Of a DNA stretch of 64,000 bases, positions 27,285 through 34,627 are shown in pieces. The position numbers and the translations under genes are program-made. Source of the stretch: Blastopirellula marina DSM 3645 (GTDB lineage Bacteria; Planctomycetota; Planctomycetia; Pirellulales; Pirellulaceae); contig NZ_CH672377.1 of assembly GCF_000153105.1 (NCBI RefSeq), forward strand, positions 696,767 to 760,766, written 5' to 3'. Below the pieces are notes generated by a model. The model was given only the letters and a program-made list of their open reading frames with translations, made no database searches and had not been told where the DNA came from. Numbering within the stretch: the stretch's first letter is position 1; each line of letters starts with the position of its first letter.

Positions 27285-27446
27285 CTATGACTCCCGCGCC
27301 GTGCGCAACTTCCACAGCCCAAAGCCGACAACCAAGCAAAGCGTCCCTGCGGCGAACAAGTAGCTGCGGTAGTCGTGCATTACGATTCCGGTGACGCCGA
27401 GTCCCAGGAAGGCGAATACCAGAAGGAAGGCAAGTGTTTTCAACAT
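27285..27446 (-). CDS. Small two-pass membrane protein (53 residues)
   Basis: A 53-residue open frame with two hydrophobic helices, residues 3-23 (FLLVFAFLGLGVTGIV) and 30-45 (LFAAGTLCLVVGFGLW), joined by a short polar turn MHDYRSY and ending with a basic, polar tail. Codon use matches neighbours. The strong amphiphilic pattern in only one strand favours a real gene. No strong ribosome-binding site is seen. It is isolated between two plus-strand genes. Confidence 0.55.
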   Translation of the reverse strand: MLKTLAFLLVFAFLGLGVTGIVMHDYRSYLFAAGTLCLVVGFGLWKLRTARES

Positions 27447-27616
27447 TTGGCGTTCACTTTCGGATCAATCGATTTTTCAACTGCAGGAATCGCTCTAACT
27501 ATTTCTGGCGCTCTCGCTAGCACCACATTCTATCGCTCTTGAATCGACAGGTCGAATCAGGTATTCACCACAGTGCATCTACGCAGGGGGGAAACTGCGC
27601 TAGCTGGGCTGGTTCG

Positions 27617-29074
27617 ATGAAACTATCACTAGAACGCTTTACGCTGACTCGCTTCGCCGCTACCTGTGTGGCTCAGTTGCTAATGGCGACCGTCGTGCAC
27701 GCCGCTGCGCCGACGCCGGAGCGTGCGGTGATCACCGCGAAGGTATCGGACATCTTCAGCGGTCCCGGCGAAAAATATTACGTCTGCGACTTCTTAGAAG
27801 AAGGCGCCGAGATTGAGATCTACGCCGAGGAAGAAAACGGCTGGCTGGCGATTCGCCCGCCGCACGGCAGTTTTAGCTGGATCTTGGCCGACGCGCTGAT
27901 CGCGACCGACAAACCGAACCTGATGGAAGCTTCGCGCGACGAGGCTCCCTGCTTTATCGGCAGCCGACTCGAAGAGCGCCGCGACGCCGCGCATGTTCGG
28001 CTGATGCGAGGCGAAGTCGTCCAAACGCTCGGCAGCGGACAGTCGCTAAACGCTGAGACAGGCCAAGTCGAAAAATGGATCAAGATCGCTCCACCGGCAG
28101 GCGAGTTTCGCTGGATCAAAGCCGATACCGTCGGGAAGCTGCCCGAGGTTGCGGCGAGTGCCGCGGCCGGCAGCACCACGCCGGCGCCGCGGATGAACGC
28201 ATCGGCCGGCGGATGGAGCAAGCGTTCCGATGATTCTCCCTGGAGCATCGATGATCCCGAACCGCTTCCGGTAAAAAACAGCACGACGCAATTTGTCGCC
28301 GCTCCGCCGAGCACGCAAATTCCAGTGACGGCGAGTCTTCCGCCTGGTCCGCTGAATCACGCCAAAGCGAGCGCCGTCGCGATGGTCCCCGGTTCGTCCA
28401 GCCGGACGATCGCGGCGCCGGCGACGATGCCCGATTTTGGGGGCGACTTTCGCGCCTCGATCCAGTGGCTAGAAGCGGAGTTGACCAAGACGGTCGCATT
28501 GCCGATCGACCTTTGGCAGTTTGATACATTAAAAGCAGCAGCGCAGCAGTTGCGGTACACCGGCGCGACTCCGCTCGAACGCGGCGAAGCGCTCGTGATG
28601 GTGGAAAAGATCGAAGAGTTCGCTCAACTGCAAACGCGCAAACGCGAAGCGTCGAAGATCGCGGCGACCATCTCCACCGACCAACCGAAAGTGGATGTCG
28701 CTTCGGCAAGCATGACGAGCGATGGCGGCGCTGAGGGGGACAAGTCCGATCCGATTGGGACCGGCGTCTATGTCGGCGGCGACGATCACGACCCTCGTTT
28801 CGACGGCGAAGGCTGGTTGATGCCGGTCATCAAACGCGCGTCGTCGGCGAAAAACTCGGCCCGCTATACTCCGCCGTTCGCGCTGACCGATGAGGACGGC
28901 AACGTGCTGCAGTTTGTCACGCCGTCACCGGGGATCAACTTGCGACGTTACCAGAAACAGAAGGTCGGTCTGTATGGGCAAGTCTCGACATCCAAAGAAT
29001 TTACGCGGCCCCACCTGACGGCGCATCGCGTCGTTGTCTTAAGCCGTCATGAGAAAGCCGACATCAAGCGATAA
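27617..29074 (+). CDS. Exported protein with two SH3b domains
   Basis: A 485-residue protein with a signal peptide (residues 1-29; LLMATVVHAAA cleavage). Two bacterial SH3 domains follow: one near residues 35-95 (ITAKVSDIFSGPGEKYYVCDFLEEGAEIEI..., ending GSFSWILADAL) and one near 110-170 (RGEVVQTLGSGQ... FRWIKADTVG). A long low-complexity linker rich in Pro, Ser, Thr and Ala leads to a helical stretch near 280-340 and a C-terminal beta-rich end PGINLRRYQKQKVGLYGQV. SH3b domains usually bind peptidoglycan or protein ligands. The ATG at 27617 is chosen because the signal peptide begins just after it. It converges with a kinase gene. Confidence 0.75.
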   Translation: MKLSLERFTLTRFAATCVAQLLMATVVHAAAPTPERAVITAKVSDIFSGPGEKYYVCDFLEEGAEIEIYAEEENGWLAIRPPHGSFSWILADALIATDKPNLMEASRDEAPCFIGSRLEERRDAAHVRLMRGEVVQTLGSGQSLNAETGQVEKWIKIAPPAGEFRWIKADTVGKLPEVAASAAAGSTTPAPRMNASAGGWSKRSDDSPWSIDDPEPLPVKNSTTQFVAAPPSTQIPVTASLPPGPLNHAKASAVAMVPGSSSRTIAAPATMPDFGGDFRASIQWLEAELTKTVALPIDLWQFDTLKAAAQQLRYTGATPLERGEALVMVEKIEEFAQLQTRKREASKIAATISTDQPKVDVASASMTSDGGAEGDKSDPIGTGVYVGGDDHDPRFDGEGWLMPVIKRASSAKNSARYTPPFALTDEDGNVLQFVTPSPGINLRRYQKQKVGLYGQVSTSKEFTRPHLTAHRVVVLSRHEKADIKR

Positions 29075-29101
29075 CGCCGGGGGCCGCTCGAACCGCCCGT
29101 T

Positions 29102-29989
29102 CTAGCCAACCATGCCGATCGTTTCAAACTCGAGACTGCGGAGTCGCTCGGCGACATCATCGGCGGTCTCGGGACGGCGGAGCGGATCTTTCGCCAACAT
29201 CCTGGCGATCAAAGTCGCCAGCGCCGCCGGAGCATTCGGCAAGAAGCGGCGCAGCGGCGGCGGCGTGTGCGACTTGTGAGCGGCGACGATCTTCGCCAAA
29301 TCAACGGTATCAAAAAGTCGATGCCCTGATAACAGTTCAAAGGCCATGACGCCCAAGCTATACAGATCACTCGCATCCGAGGCGGCCAGCGTCGACGTGA
29401 ACAGTTCCGGCGCCATATACCGCGGCGTCCCCTTCTGGTACTGCACCGCGTCGACTTCTTCGATACCGATTTGCGTTGCGAAACCGAGATCGATCAGCGT
29501 CACTCTGCCGCTTGCGTCAATGATGACGTTTTCCGGTTTCACATCGCCATGCCGCCAACCGGCGGCATGCAGCGCAGCCAAGCCTTCGGCCACCTGGCGA
29601 ATAATCCAAATCCGCGCCGCCAACGGACCACGGCGGGGAACCAACTGATGAAGGGTCACGCCGGTCAGATAGGGAAAGACCAAATACGCTTCTTCACTAC
29701 CGCCGATCTGATGCGCGAGAACCGTCGCCAAGCGGGGCGAAGCGACCTGCTGCGAAACGCGGATTTCGCGCCGCAACATTTCTAAGGCTAACGGATCGGT
29801 CGCATATTCGGGTCGTAACGTTTTAATCGCGTAGTCCCACGCGATCCCCTTGCCTCCCAGGGGCTGGGCTCGCGAGACGTCGCAGAACGAACCTCGCGCG
29901 ACCAGGTTCCCGATGCGCCAATCTCCCACGACCGATTGGCGCGCGGGGGTGCGAAGTTTTCGATGTGCAAGAGTCGGCTGCATGAGCAT
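29102..29989 (-). CDS. Soluble Ser/Thr protein kinase
   Basis: A 295-residue Hanks-type kinase consisting of the kinase domain alone. Residues 24-45 hold the nucleotide loop (VARGSFCDVSRAQ), DYAIKTL near 54 gives the ATP lysine, and HGDVKPENVII near 145 is an intact catalytic loop. IDLGFATQ replaces DFG by DLG, which is tolerated. APELF follows. The C-terminus RRPETADDVAERLRS is a typical end of the fold. Most planctomycete kinases have a membrane segment and sensor domain; this one does not, so it is cytosolic. Targets are unknown. Confidence 0.88.
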   Translation of the reverse strand: MLMQPTLAHRKLRTPARQSVVGDWRIGNLVARGSFCDVSRAQPLGGKGIAWDYAIKTLRPEYATDPLALEMLRREIRVSQQVASPRLATVLAHQIGGSEEAYLVFPYLTGVTLHQLVPRRGPLAARIWIIRQVAEGLAALHAAGWRHGDVKPENVIIDASGRVTLIDLGFATQIGIEEVDAVQYQKGTPRYMAPELFTSTLAASDASDLYSLGVMAFELLSGHRLFDTVDLAKIVAAHKSHTPPPLRRFLPNAPAALATLIARMLAKDPLRRPETADDVAERLRSLEFETIGMVG

Positions 29990-30144
29990 CTGCGGAAGGG
30001 GAAGAAGGTGAAAGACCTTGTATCTAATAGTCGGCCTGCTGGGCCGAATTACACGATGGAGCGTCGGCGAATCGTGTTAGCCTGATGGCGCCGATTTTAC
30101 CGTTCTAAATTTTATGAACCCAAGCAGGGGAAAAAAACGCGTAG

Positions 30145-30173
30145 TTGAGTACCTGAATACCTTTCAGTAGACT
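30145..30173 (+). promoter_or_regulatory. Candidate promoter of the small lipoprotein gene
   Basis: TTGAGT and TAGACT are spaced by exactly 17 bases, each matching 4 of 6 sigma-70 positions, 40 bases before the start codon of the small lipoprotein gene. Confidence 0.35.
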
Positions 30174-30212
30174 GGCACATACGTGGAAAACGTCGCAATT
30201 TGAAGAAGGATT

Positions 30213-30338
30213 ATGCAGATGAAAATCATGAAGACGTTGATGGTTGCAGTGGTGCTGGCCTCCTTGGCCGCTCCGTTTGTCGGTTGTGCTCCGTCGGAAC
30301 CCCCGACGACTCCTCCGCCGGCTAACACCACCAACTAG
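30213..30338 (+). CDS. 41-residue lipoprotein
   Basis: A very short gene with a clear AGAAGGA ribosome-binding site ending three bases before the ATG. The protein has a lipoprotein signal (hydrophobic VAVVLASLAAPF then the lipobox F-V-G-C with Cys24), leaving a 18-residue mature tail of Pro, Thr and Asn (SEPPTTPPPANTTN). A terminator follows about 60 bases later, so it forms a self-contained transcription unit. Such tiny lipoproteins with Pro/Thr tails recur in planctomycetes; their role is unknown. Two internal in-frame ATGs (30219, 30228) are alternative starts. Confidence 0.7.
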   Translation: MQMKIMKTLMVAVVLASLAAPFVGCAPSEPPTTPPPANTTN

Positions 30339-30396
30339 TTATCTATTTCGACTTCCCAGCGGCCCTTCGGGTTCACTGCGGAAATACGAAATCGCG

Positions 30397-30426
30397 ACGC
30401 GCGTCCTGTGGGGCGTGCGTTTTTTT
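30397..30426 (+). terminator. Rho-independent terminator after the small lipoprotein gene
   Basis: A 10-base stem (30397-30406 with 30411-30420) with two G-T wobble pairs and a 4-base loop runs into six T. Confidence 0.75.
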
Positions 30427-30498
30427 ATGCGCGTTGCCGAATGATCGGATCATAACGGGGTATTTGGACACATTACTTATCGCTTTGCTGTGCGTCAG

Positions 30499-30527
30499 TT
30501 GCCTCTGCATCGATGTCACCTTAAAAT
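30499..30527 (+). promoter_or_regulatory. Candidate promoter of the sugar ABC operon
   Basis: TTGCCT and TAAAAT are separated by exactly 17 bases. TAAAAT matches 5 of 6 positions of the -10 consensus. The pair lies 60 bases before the first gene of the importer operon. Confidence 0.45.
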
Positions 30528-30586
30528 AGCGACTTGTCTACTTTTGATTTCTCCCCTGTCTCCCTCTTCCGCTTTAGGCCAGCCTT

Positions 30587-31702
30587 ATGAAACGTCGTCT
30601 CTTTCTAAAGGCGTGCGCCATCGCCGCTTCGGCCGCAGTCGGATGCAGTTCTCAGTCGAACCCCGCGGGCACTTCGGGGGGAGCGGTCAAGAACGAATTT
30701 CCCCTGACTAACGGCAAATACACGATTCTCGACCTGCGCTCCGACAGCGGAAATCATGACCGGGCCAAACAAAATGCTGAAGCTGCGATCTCGAAATATC
30801 CAAATTTAAACTGCATGGTCGGCCTTTACGCCTACAATCCCCCTACAATTTTGCGGGCCGTCGAAAATGCCGGAAAGCAGAACGACATCAAAATCGTCGG
30901 CTTTGACGAGGACATTGAGACGCTGAAAGGGATCGAAGCCGGCAAGATTTTCGGCACCGTTGTGCAACAGCCATTTTTGTTCGGCTTCAAATCGGTCGAA
31001 TATCTTTCGGCATTGGTTCGGGGTCAAAAGGTCGATGTGCCTGAGAGCGAAATCCTCTATATCCCACATCGGGTGATTCGTCCCGCCGACGCCGCCCAGT
31101 TCAAATCCGATATCGAGCAGATGATGGCCGGCGACGGCAAAGCTCCCGCCAGCGCACGGGACGACTACGACACCAGCGAGCCGGTGAGCCTGGCGTTTTT
31201 GACCAATACGGTCGATCCGTTTTGGACCCTGGCCGAACGCGGCGTGCAATGCGCCGAGCCGATCTTTAACGCTTCGTGCGACGTCTATCATCCGCCGACC
31301 GCCAGCGCCGAAGAGCAAAAGCGTTTTATCGAGCGAAAATTGAATGACGATTGTCAAGGTCTCGCACTGTCGCCGATTGACAAAGAGAATCAGGGGAACC
31401 TGATCAATCGCGCCTGCGAAAAGATGAAGGTCATTTGTCACGACAGCGACGCTCCCGATACGAATCGCTTGTTCTATATTGGAACCGGCAACTATCTGGC
31501 GGGGCGCGCCGTCGGCAAACTGGTGAAAGAAGCGATCCCCGACGGCGGCGAAGTCGCGATCTTTGTCGGCAAGCTTGAGCAACTGAACGCCCAAGAGCGC
31601 AGCCAAGGGGTCATCGACGAACTGCTCGACAAGCCGATCCCCCCGCAATACGCCGCCGGAGCCGAAGCCGCCGCTTCGGCGGCCGAGTCGGCGCCACAGT
31701 AA
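30587..31702 (+). CDS. Sugar-binding lipoprotein of an ABC importer with halves in permuted order
   Basis: A 371-residue lipoprotein with a twin-arginine-like signal (KRRLFLKA) and lipobox ending at Cys20. It belongs to the ribose/xylose-type periplasmic binding proteins (Peripla_BP_4), but its halves are exchanged. Residues ~43-180 (YTILDLRSD..., CMVGLYAYNPP, IVGFDED, GTVVQQP, IPHRVIRP) match the C-terminal half of RbsB-like proteins. Residues ~198-350 (VSLAFLTNTVDPFW, LALSPIDKENQ, DSDAPDTNRLFYIGTGNY, AIFVGKLEQLNAQERSQGVIDEL) match the N-terminal half. A 17-residue Gly/Ala/Asp linker joins them, and an Ala-rich tail ends the protein. The frame is continuous with no stop at the joint. The operon partners downstream are a fused ATPase and a permease, so a transport role is expected. 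Confidence 0.85.
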   Translation: MKRRLFLKACAIAASAAVGCSSQSNPAGTSGGAVKNEFPLTNGKYTILDLRSDSGNHDRAKQNAEAAISKYPNLNCMVGLYAYNPPTILRAVENAGKQNDIKIVGFDEDIETLKGIEAGKIFGTVVQQPFLFGFKSVEYLSALVRGQKVDVPESEILYIPHRVIRPADAAQFKSDIEQMMAGDGKAPASARDDYDTSEPVSLAFLTNTVDPFWTLAERGVQCAEPIFNASCDVYHPPTASAEEQKRFIERKLNDDCQGLALSPIDKENQGNLINRACEKMKVICHDSDAPDTNRLFYIGTGNYLAGRAVGKLVKEAIPDGGEVAIFVGKLEQLNAQERSQGVIDELLDKPIPPQYAAGAEAAASAAESAPQ

Positions 31703-31744
31703 GCACGCCCCGCAACCCCCTGCCCACGTACGAAAGGCGTTCGC

Positions 31745-33244
31745 GTGCCGCTGCTTGAAGTCTGCCATGTCTCGAAACGTTTTCCCGGCGTCCAGGCGCT
31801 CCAAGATGTCAGCCTGTCGATCGCCCCTGGCCAATCGATCGCGGTGATCGGCGAGAACGGCGCCGGCAAAAGCACGTTGATGAAGATCTTGGCCGGGATT
31901 CAAACCCCCGACGAAGGCGAAATCCGCATCGATGGTCGCGCGGTGGAGATTCGCACCGTCCGCGACGCCGAGAAACAAGGAATCGCGCTGATTCACCAAG
32001 AGTTGAATCTGTGCGACAACCTAGATGTCGCGGCGAATATTTTTCTGGGCAAAGAACCGCGGAGCTGCGGCTTTTTGCGCCGTCGCGAAATGGATCGCCG
32101 CGCTGCGGAAGTCTTGCAACAAGTAGGGCTCGATATCCAGCCGACAACCTCTTTGGCGTCGCTCTCGATCGGGCGACGACAATTGGTCGAGATCGCCAAG
32201 GCGCTAGCGTCCGACGCTCAGGTGCTGATCATGGACGAACCGACTTCTAGTCTCTCGACCGGCGAAGTCGAAAATCTCTTTCGCGTGATCCACACGCTGC
32301 GGCAGCGCGGCGTCAGTATCGTCTATATCTCGCACCGCTTAAGCGAAATTCATCATGTCGCCGACCGCGTCGTAGCGCTGCGTGATGGGAGAAACTCAGG
32401 CGAGCTGGAACGGGACGAGATCACGCATGAACAAATGGTTCGCCTAATGGTGGGCCGCGATCTGGATCAATTTTTCCCGCATGTGCCGCACTCCGCTGGC
32501 GAAGTCGTGCTATCGGCCCAGGGAGTTCGCGTCCGTGGGAAGGCCGCTTTTCCGCTTGATCTAGAGCTAAAAGCCGGCGAGATCGTCGGTCTGGCGGGTC
32601 TGGTTGGCGCCGGCCGAACGGAACTGCTGGAAACGCTGTTTGGCGTTCGCCGCAGCGCCGGAGGATCGGTCGAAGTCGCCGGCAAGCGGATTCGCTTGCG
32701 AAGTCCCCGCGACGCGATCGCCGCTGGACTGTTCCTCATTCCCGAAGACCGAAAACAAGACGGCTTGGTGATTGAGATGACGGTCGGCGAGAACATCACG
32801 TTGCCAGGTTTGATGCGGGCCTCCACCGCCGGCATCTTGCCTACTCGCTGGGAGAAATCGACCGCCGACGCAATGATCCAAAAGTTGCGGATCAAGACGC
32901 CGGGCCCGGGGCAAATTATTCAGTTCCTCTCAGGGGGCAACCAACAAAAAGCGGTGATCGCCAAATGGTTAGCAATGGGCCCCCAGGTGCTGCTGCTCGA
33001 CGAACCGACGCGCGGCATTGATATTGGCGCGAAGCACGAGATTTATGAGATGATGGAGACGCTCGCGCATCAAGGAGTCGCGATTCTCTTCGCTTCCAGT
33101 GAAATGGAAGAAGTGATCGGCATGTCCGACCGGACGTTGGTCATGCACGAAGGACGGATCGCCGGCCAACTCGAGCGCGGGCAACTGAGCGAACAGGCGA
33201 TCATGCGACTAGCGACCGGCGCAGCGAGCGCAGCGACAACATAG
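31745..33244 (+). CDS. Sugar ABC transporter ATPase (two fused domains)
   Basis: A 499-residue RbsA/MglA-type ATPase with two nucleotide-binding domains. Domain 1 has Walker A G-E-N-G-A-G-K-S-T near 37-45, signature LSIGRRQ near 138 and Walker B VLIMDEPT near 160. Domain 2 has a degenerate Walker A (GLVGAGRTE, near 286), LSGGNQQ near 397 and LLLDEPTRGID near 417. The degeneracy in the second Walker A is normal in this family. Translation begins at GTG (31745) with GAAAGG upstream. It follows the binding-protein gene by 42 bases and precedes the permease by 30. Confidence 0.93.
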   Translation: MPLLEVCHVSKRFPGVQALQDVSLSIAPGQSIAVIGENGAGKSTLMKILAGIQTPDEGEIRIDGRAVEIRTVRDAEKQGIALIHQELNLCDNLDVAANIFLGKEPRSCGFLRRREMDRRAAEVLQQVGLDIQPTTSLASLSIGRRQLVEIAKALASDAQVLIMDEPTSSLSTGEVENLFRVIHTLRQRGVSIVYISHRLSEIHHVADRVVALRDGRNSGELERDEITHEQMVRLMVGRDLDQFFPHVPHSAGEVVLSAQGVRVRGKAAFPLDLELKAGEIVGLAGLVGAGRTELLETLFGVRRSAGGSVEVAGKRIRLRSPRDAIAAGLFLIPEDRKQDGLVIEMTVGENITLPGLMRASTAGILPTRWEKSTADAMIQKLRIKTPGPGQIIQFLSGGNQQKAVIAKWLAMGPQVLLLDEPTRGIDIGAKHEIYEMMETLAHQGVAILFASSEMEEVIGMSDRTLVMHEGRIAGQLERGQLSEQAIMRLATGAASAATT

Positions 33245-33274
33245 CGAACCATCAGGCGACACAAGGGCTGCTGA

Positions 33275-34396
33275 ATGAATAAAAGTTGGGGAATGCTATT
33301 CTTGCTGGTGCTGATCTGCGTCGTCACGGCGATCTTTCGCCCACGATTTGTGGAACCAGGGAATCTGGCGAACATCATCCGCTGGACGTCGCTTTACGGC
33401 GTCATGGGAATCGGCGTCGCGTTTGTCATCATTACAGGGGGAATCGATCTTTCGATCGGATCGATGCTAGCGCTAGTTGGCAGCTTGTTCGGCGTGCTGA
33501 TGGCGCAGTACAACCTTCCGCCTGCGGCGGCCATCATGATGGTATTGGTAATGTCGACGCTGCTTGGTCTGGTTTACGGTTTGCTCATCACGAAGTTAAA
33601 ACTGCAACCATTTGTCGTCACGCTTTGCGGTCTGCTGATCTTGCGCGGTCTAGCCCGCGCAACGGCCGGCGGCAGTTCGGTTGGCGGCTTTCAGCGTCTC
33701 AGCTATCTGATCAACTACGAATGGGGAAGTATTCCCGTTCCTTTTCTACCTTGGATTAACGAAGGCTATTGGAGCTTCCATAAATGGCTCCCCAGTCGCG
33801 GCGATCAACCGGGACACTTCGCACTGAATGACGCCGGAGAACGAATCTCGCTTGATTGGTACGACTGGGTCCCGCTTCACCCGCCAATCCTTTATTTGGC
33901 GGCGATCGCGATCATCGCGGCGATCTTTTTGAACTGGACCGTGTTCGGACGCCATCTGAAAGCGCTCGGCAAAAACGAACAGGCCGCACGTTATAGCGGC
34001 GTGCGAACCGACACGATGGTGATCATCAGCTATATGATCTGCACCGCGATGGCCGGCGTCGCCGGAGTCTTGTTCTCGATCGACATCGGCAGCGTCATGC
34101 CGAGCACCTTTGGCAATTTTTACGAACTGTATGCGATCGCTGCGGCGGTGCTAGGAGGCTGCAGCTTACGCGGCGGCGAAGGTTCGATCATCGGCGTCGT
34201 CATCGGCACCGCAATTTTGCGGGTACTACAAAACTCGATCGAGATGTGGTCGATCCAAGAGCTGGAGTTCGCCGTGGTCGGCGGCGTTATCTTGATCGGC
34301 GTCATCGCCGACGAAATCGCGCGGAGAATCATCGCCCAACGTCGCGCCAGCCAAGAAGCGGCGCTGCTAGAAAAACAGAACGCGTCCCCATCGTAG
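33275..34396 (+). CDS. Sugar ABC transporter permease (RbsC-like)
   Basis: A 373-residue integral membrane permease of the ribose/xylose branch. Membrane helices fill the N-terminal 130 residues, with the characteristic GGIDLSIGSMLALVG near 50-64 that couples to the ATPase. A polar, tryptophan-rich stretch at about 148-200 (EYGSIP-like YEWGSIPVPFLPWI and LDWYDWVPLHPP) is longer than the loop in RbsC and may be a periplasmic insert. The C-terminal half has the conserved GGCSLRGGEGSIIGVVIG. It is the last gene of the three-gene importer. No sugar-metabolism gene follows. Confidence 0.9.
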   Translation: MNKSWGMLFLLVLICVVTAIFRPRFVEPGNLANIIRWTSLYGVMGIGVAFVIITGGIDLSIGSMLALVGSLFGVLMAQYNLPPAAAIMMVLVMSTLLGLVYGLLITKLKLQPFVVTLCGLLILRGLARATAGGSSVGGFQRLSYLINYEWGSIPVPFLPWINEGYWSFHKWLPSRGDQPGHFALNDAGERISLDWYDWVPLHPPILYLAAIAIIAAIFLNWTVFGRHLKALGKNEQAARYSGVRTDTMVIISYMICTAMAGVAGVLFSIDIGSVMPSTFGNFYELYAIAAAVLGGCSLRGGEGSIIGVVIGTAILRVLQNSIEMWSIQELEFAVVGGVILIGVIADEIARRIIAQRRASQEAALLEKQNASPS

Positions 34397-34489
34397 GATA
34401 GGAACGCGCTTCACGGTTGATTCCTGTCGTGAATGTGGGCAGCAAATTTGCAAGCAGCGCGCCGCCAAACGTTCATTTCACGCACAATC

Positions 34490-34513
34490 ATTGCCACGCA
34501 AGGCCGTGGCAAT
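34490..34513. repeat. Inverted repeat downstream of the ABC operon
   Basis: Perfect 9-base arms (34490-34498, 34505-34513) with a 6-base loop between the permease gene and the convergent peptidase gene. No T tract follows, so terminator function is doubtful. No gene is seen in the surrounding 231 bases. Confidence 0.4.
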
Positions 34514-34627
34514 GGCGCCCGCAAATCGGAAAAACGGCGTGAAAGCGGACTCTTAACCTGGCGCAAATCTCGGGCCGAACGGTATTGGACCTGCCCCCGT
34601 TTTCTGTTTCGCTGCTTCTGCTGCCGC

